A stretch of DNA of 64,000 bases from Hybos culiciformis (lineage: Eukaryota > Arthropoda > Insecta > Diptera > Hybotidae): assembly GCA_964007475.1 (NCBI GenBank), contig OZ023273.1:147719308-147783307 (forward strand), in the 5' to 3' direction. Below are positions 60,607-64,000 of this stretch, piece after piece. Below the pieces are notes generated by a model. That model was given only the letters and a program-made list of their open reading frames with translations. It was not told the DNA's origin and did no database searches. The position numbers and the translations under genes are program-made. Positions within the stretch are counted from its first letter, which is position 1, and each line of letters starts with the position of its first letter.

Positions 60607-63600
60607 CATTTTTATTTTAAGATCGTCTAAAATTGAGCAAAGAATGTTATAAATTGGTTCAATGAAATTTTTTTTTATTAAACATTCGGAAAAGTATTAA
60701 TCTGAGTGGAATCTTTAACGAATCAAAACCAAAGATGTATTAACTAGTTACTAACTAATTATACTATATTATTATGCTATTACCAAGTATTACAGATTCA
60801 TGGTTTTTGGTAATTTAATCAAATACATAATGAAATTCGGCGACTCATCGTTTGAAATAAGCTGAGATCTATAATATATGTGCAATTATGTAGAATTAAA
60901 AAATTTTGATCAAAAAAGTATGTTTTCAATATTTTTTCGCAAATAAATTTCATGAAATTTTTTTGAGGGAAAATTTTAAGAAAATTATTCTTACTTCGTT
61001 TTTACATTATCAAATAAATTTTTTTTTTTTTATTTCCCTTTACTACGTCCGTTGCGTCGTCGTTGTTTCCAGAGAAGAGAGAATTTGAAAACCACTACTA
61101 TTGCCAGAAATAATGGTAAAGTATGAAAAATTTTCAAATGAGGAATTGCAAGAAATCAATAAAAGATTTAACAGTTATATTACAAAAAATAAATTAATGA
61201 AAATACAGAAAAAAAATAAAATAAAATTTAATAAAGTGAAAATCGTTTTTTTTTTCTCAAACACTGGATTTGAGTTCTTTAACCATATTAAGAACATATA
61301 AATCCAGTATTTTTTTTTTTATTTCTCCGTTTCAAAGTTAAGTACAAAATGGTTTAACCAATTTTTTTTTTGTTTTTTTTTTTTTTTTTATTTTGATATT
61401 ATTGCTTTTCTGATTTTCTGCACACAAGAAAAATAGAAAAAGTTAAACCGCGAATGATGATGGCGGATGATACACCAATTTTTTTTGTGGCTTTTTGCTT
61501 TGATCTTTATTTTATTTTATTTTTTTGAATTTTTTTTTTTTTTTTCAAAGAACTAAGTATTATAAGACTAATGTTCATTTTGTTGGACAAAAAGCTTAAA
61601 CAAAGGAAAACACAATATTTTTTACTTAATTGAGAATGGAGTTATAAAAATAAAAATATTATTATAGGTGAAATTTTCAGTTAAAAAATATTTTGCTTTT
61701 GCTAAATGTAAATTTATGATAGACGGAAGTTAAAATGTAATTTAATGAAAAATTAGACACCATTCTTAAAAGCATGTATAAATAATAAATTTATTAAAAT
61801 CTGACTTAAACATAATGTTAGTTAATTATAAACTGAATATAACAAAAAAAAATGTTTATTGTATTCAAATATTTTTTTCTGAATCAAATCTCTGTAATGC
61901 AAACAAAAAAAAATATGCATATTCATTCAGAAACATACTTAGATTTATGGAGTAGTTAATGCATAGTTACATAAGAGCTTTATTATTTAAAAAAAAAACA
62001 CACACACAAACACTAAATTCAAGTGAGACAAATTGACAAATTAACACAAATTCTAGTCCATGTCCAAACGGCCTGGGGCAAAAAAATTACAAGAACGCTA
62101 TTTGTAAAATAATTACAAACTTACTCCAAAAGTAATGTTCAGATCTGTATTACGAGTTTGTCATCCGGTACGAAAACTTAATTTGATATAAATTCGTTCG
62201 CCCGCCCAATAATAAGTACTTGGTGAAGGATTTTTTTGAACTAATTATTTGTTCTTAAAGTATCATCATCCGAGATATCATCAGACTAATTGGCCCAACC
62301 TTTTCAATAACTTGCTTATTCTACAGATTTCAATTTATAATTATATTAAAATTCTTAATCTCTGTATTTTTTTCTTATCTAACTACTTTAAGTGCATTGA
62401 GAGGAAATTATTAAGTATATAGCTGAAATAAATAACAAGTACTTAATTACTTAAGTATATTTTATTTGAGGTCTTATTCGTTTTTATACTTAGCTGATTT
62501 AGTTTTAAACAACAAATATGCACATAATATAAGTCTAACAAAACAAATTAAAAAATTAATTTATTTTTAGACTTTCTTTTGCATTTTATTTATTTATTTA
62601 TTTTATTTTTTTTTTTCATTTAAGTTCAGGAAATTTTAGCATAGATTTAAATTCAATTAATAGGTCATCGATTAAATAATCTTCATGGTGACAAATTGAT
62701 GTTTTAAATATTTAACATACAAAACAAAAAAATGACACAAAGAAGTGCCACTTCATATTTAAAATAATTTTGTCATGATATATTTTTGGGACTAAGGTAT
62801 CGTATAAATATAATTTGCTTTCTTTATAAATAAAATATATGTAGAGATACAGTACACACATATTTATTCGTCACTCTTTTAGTATGGTAGCTTGATTCAA
62901 ATGATAAGTAGAATTATTTTAAAATTGTAAATTTAAATAATTTTCCTAATGTGTGTATACTACCTCACACAGATGTGTAAGTACTTTAAGTACATACATA
63001 AAGTTCAATTCAATAAAGTAATTATTTTAAGTCTTTAGATACAAATAGTAAGTACCCTGTTTATCTCTAACACGCATTGCTCGTTTGTTCCTCGAACAAC
63101 ATTTAAAATTAAAGCTAGATAATACTTCGACCCTAAATTCTTTGACGTTTATTCAGTTAAGCTCAAGATTATTCCACAGTATCAGAATGATGTTGACTAA
63201 ATAAGTAAGTTTATTTTTGAATAAAAATTTTTAATAAAATCAAAATGAAAGAAATACGGAATACGTATGTTAATTGATTCCGTTATAGAAAAAAAAAAAA
63301 AGATATTAGAATTCAATAAATTAATGACCTCAATAAAACTTTTAATAACTCTCCATTAATAAAATTCCAGATTTATATTTTCCCATCTTTTTTTTTTTTT
63401 TTTTTCTTTTTTTGGTGAAATTTTTACGATTCTGCTGATCTTATAAACTTTTTTGTTGCTTAATTAAAAATGAAAAAAAAAAAAAAAACAAAGAAATTTA
63501 TGTTTTTCAAGATTTTTTTTTTTGTATATACTTACTTACATATGTATATAAATCATAAAAATTATTGTATTTTATTTTTTTATTTAATTTTTAATAAAAA

Positions 63601-64000
63601 TTGCCAAAAAGAAAAGAATTTTGTTTATTTGTTTTTTTTTTTTTTTTTGTTTTTTGAAAGTCTCAGCAATTAATTTTTTGAAAAAAGAATTCTGAAAAAA
63701 AAAAAAAATTAAATTAAGTAAATATGATTTTTTTTTACAACTAAAAGTATTAAATTTTCCAAGAAAAGAAAATTATTTTTCCGGAAATATTGTTCATAAG
63801 TGTATATAATAAAAACGTTGCGAAAGTGATATTTGACTTTTTCTTTGAACTTGAGTCATATAGCTAAAATATAAATTAATAAAACTATTTAAATATATGT
63901 ATAAAGTATAATATACCTAATTTACTTAAGCGAAGAAAAAACATTTAAAAATAATGTTTGTAAATTAATCATGATTTTTATGCTTCAGAGTTCAGATTGT
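60607..64000. other. AT-rich DNA with two GC-richer spots
   Basis: GC-richer spots lie at 61040-61080 (TACGTCCGTTGCGTCGTCG) and 61447-61475 (ACCGCGAATGATGATGGCGG). Both could be promoter or leader-exon fragments. No coding exon recognised on either strand. The rest is homopolymer-rich. Confidence 0.4.

Overview
This is a very AT-rich eukaryotic window with spliceosomal introns, GT-AG boundaries and long A/T homopolymers. By eye G+C is about a quarter or less. It is almost certainly arthropod, most likely insect, because the largest gene is the arthropod nuclear receptor Hr4. I cannot place it to order. There is no sign of bacterial, organellar or viral coding sequence. Two runs of exactly 200 N (20136-20335, 52578-52777) are assembly gaps.

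Only three protein genes can be supported, and all three had to be assembled from exons. (1) Nprl2, + strand, 25648-28014, six exons, 391 aa: the GATOR1 subunit that represses TORC1 when amino acids are scarce. (2) An 88-aa secreted cysteine-rich peptide gene, - strand, 31317-30784, three coding exons plus a likely 5'UTR intron and TATA box. Its middle exon is about two-thirds G+C. (3) Hr4, - strand, 40186-37144, six coding exons, 717 aa: an ecdysone-pathway orphan nuclear receptor with a complete DNA-binding domain and ligand-binding domain. The start-codon exon begins at a splice acceptor, so the Hr4 promoter lies upstream, somewhere in the 40.2-64 kb stretch or beyond. Nothing suggests the three genes act together.

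The rest is non-coding, but rich in non-autonomous inverted-repeat DNA elements: a ~2 kb foldback of ~106-bp tandem units (1986-3955); two related palindrome-array elements (7539-8418 and 24160-25119); two hAT-type elements with perfect 8-bp target duplications (28889-29310 and 60076-60598); a Harbinger-like element with TTA duplication (34399-34788); and other foldback MITE-like elements (12117-12287, 25917-26042, 46353-46969, 47474-47608, 56422-56657). There is also a possible tRNA-like SINE fragment (33119-33200) and a 31-bp tandem repeat (11872-11974).

The most unusual observation is the pair at 7539-8418 and 24160-25119. Their outer palindromic words differ in detail but align clearly. 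Both carry an exactly conserved 22-bp sequence, in both orientations, inside a very GC-rich hairpin core with G-quadruplex-capable runs. This looks like one modular, undescribed foldback family. The second most interesting item is the small cysteine-rich peptide gene.
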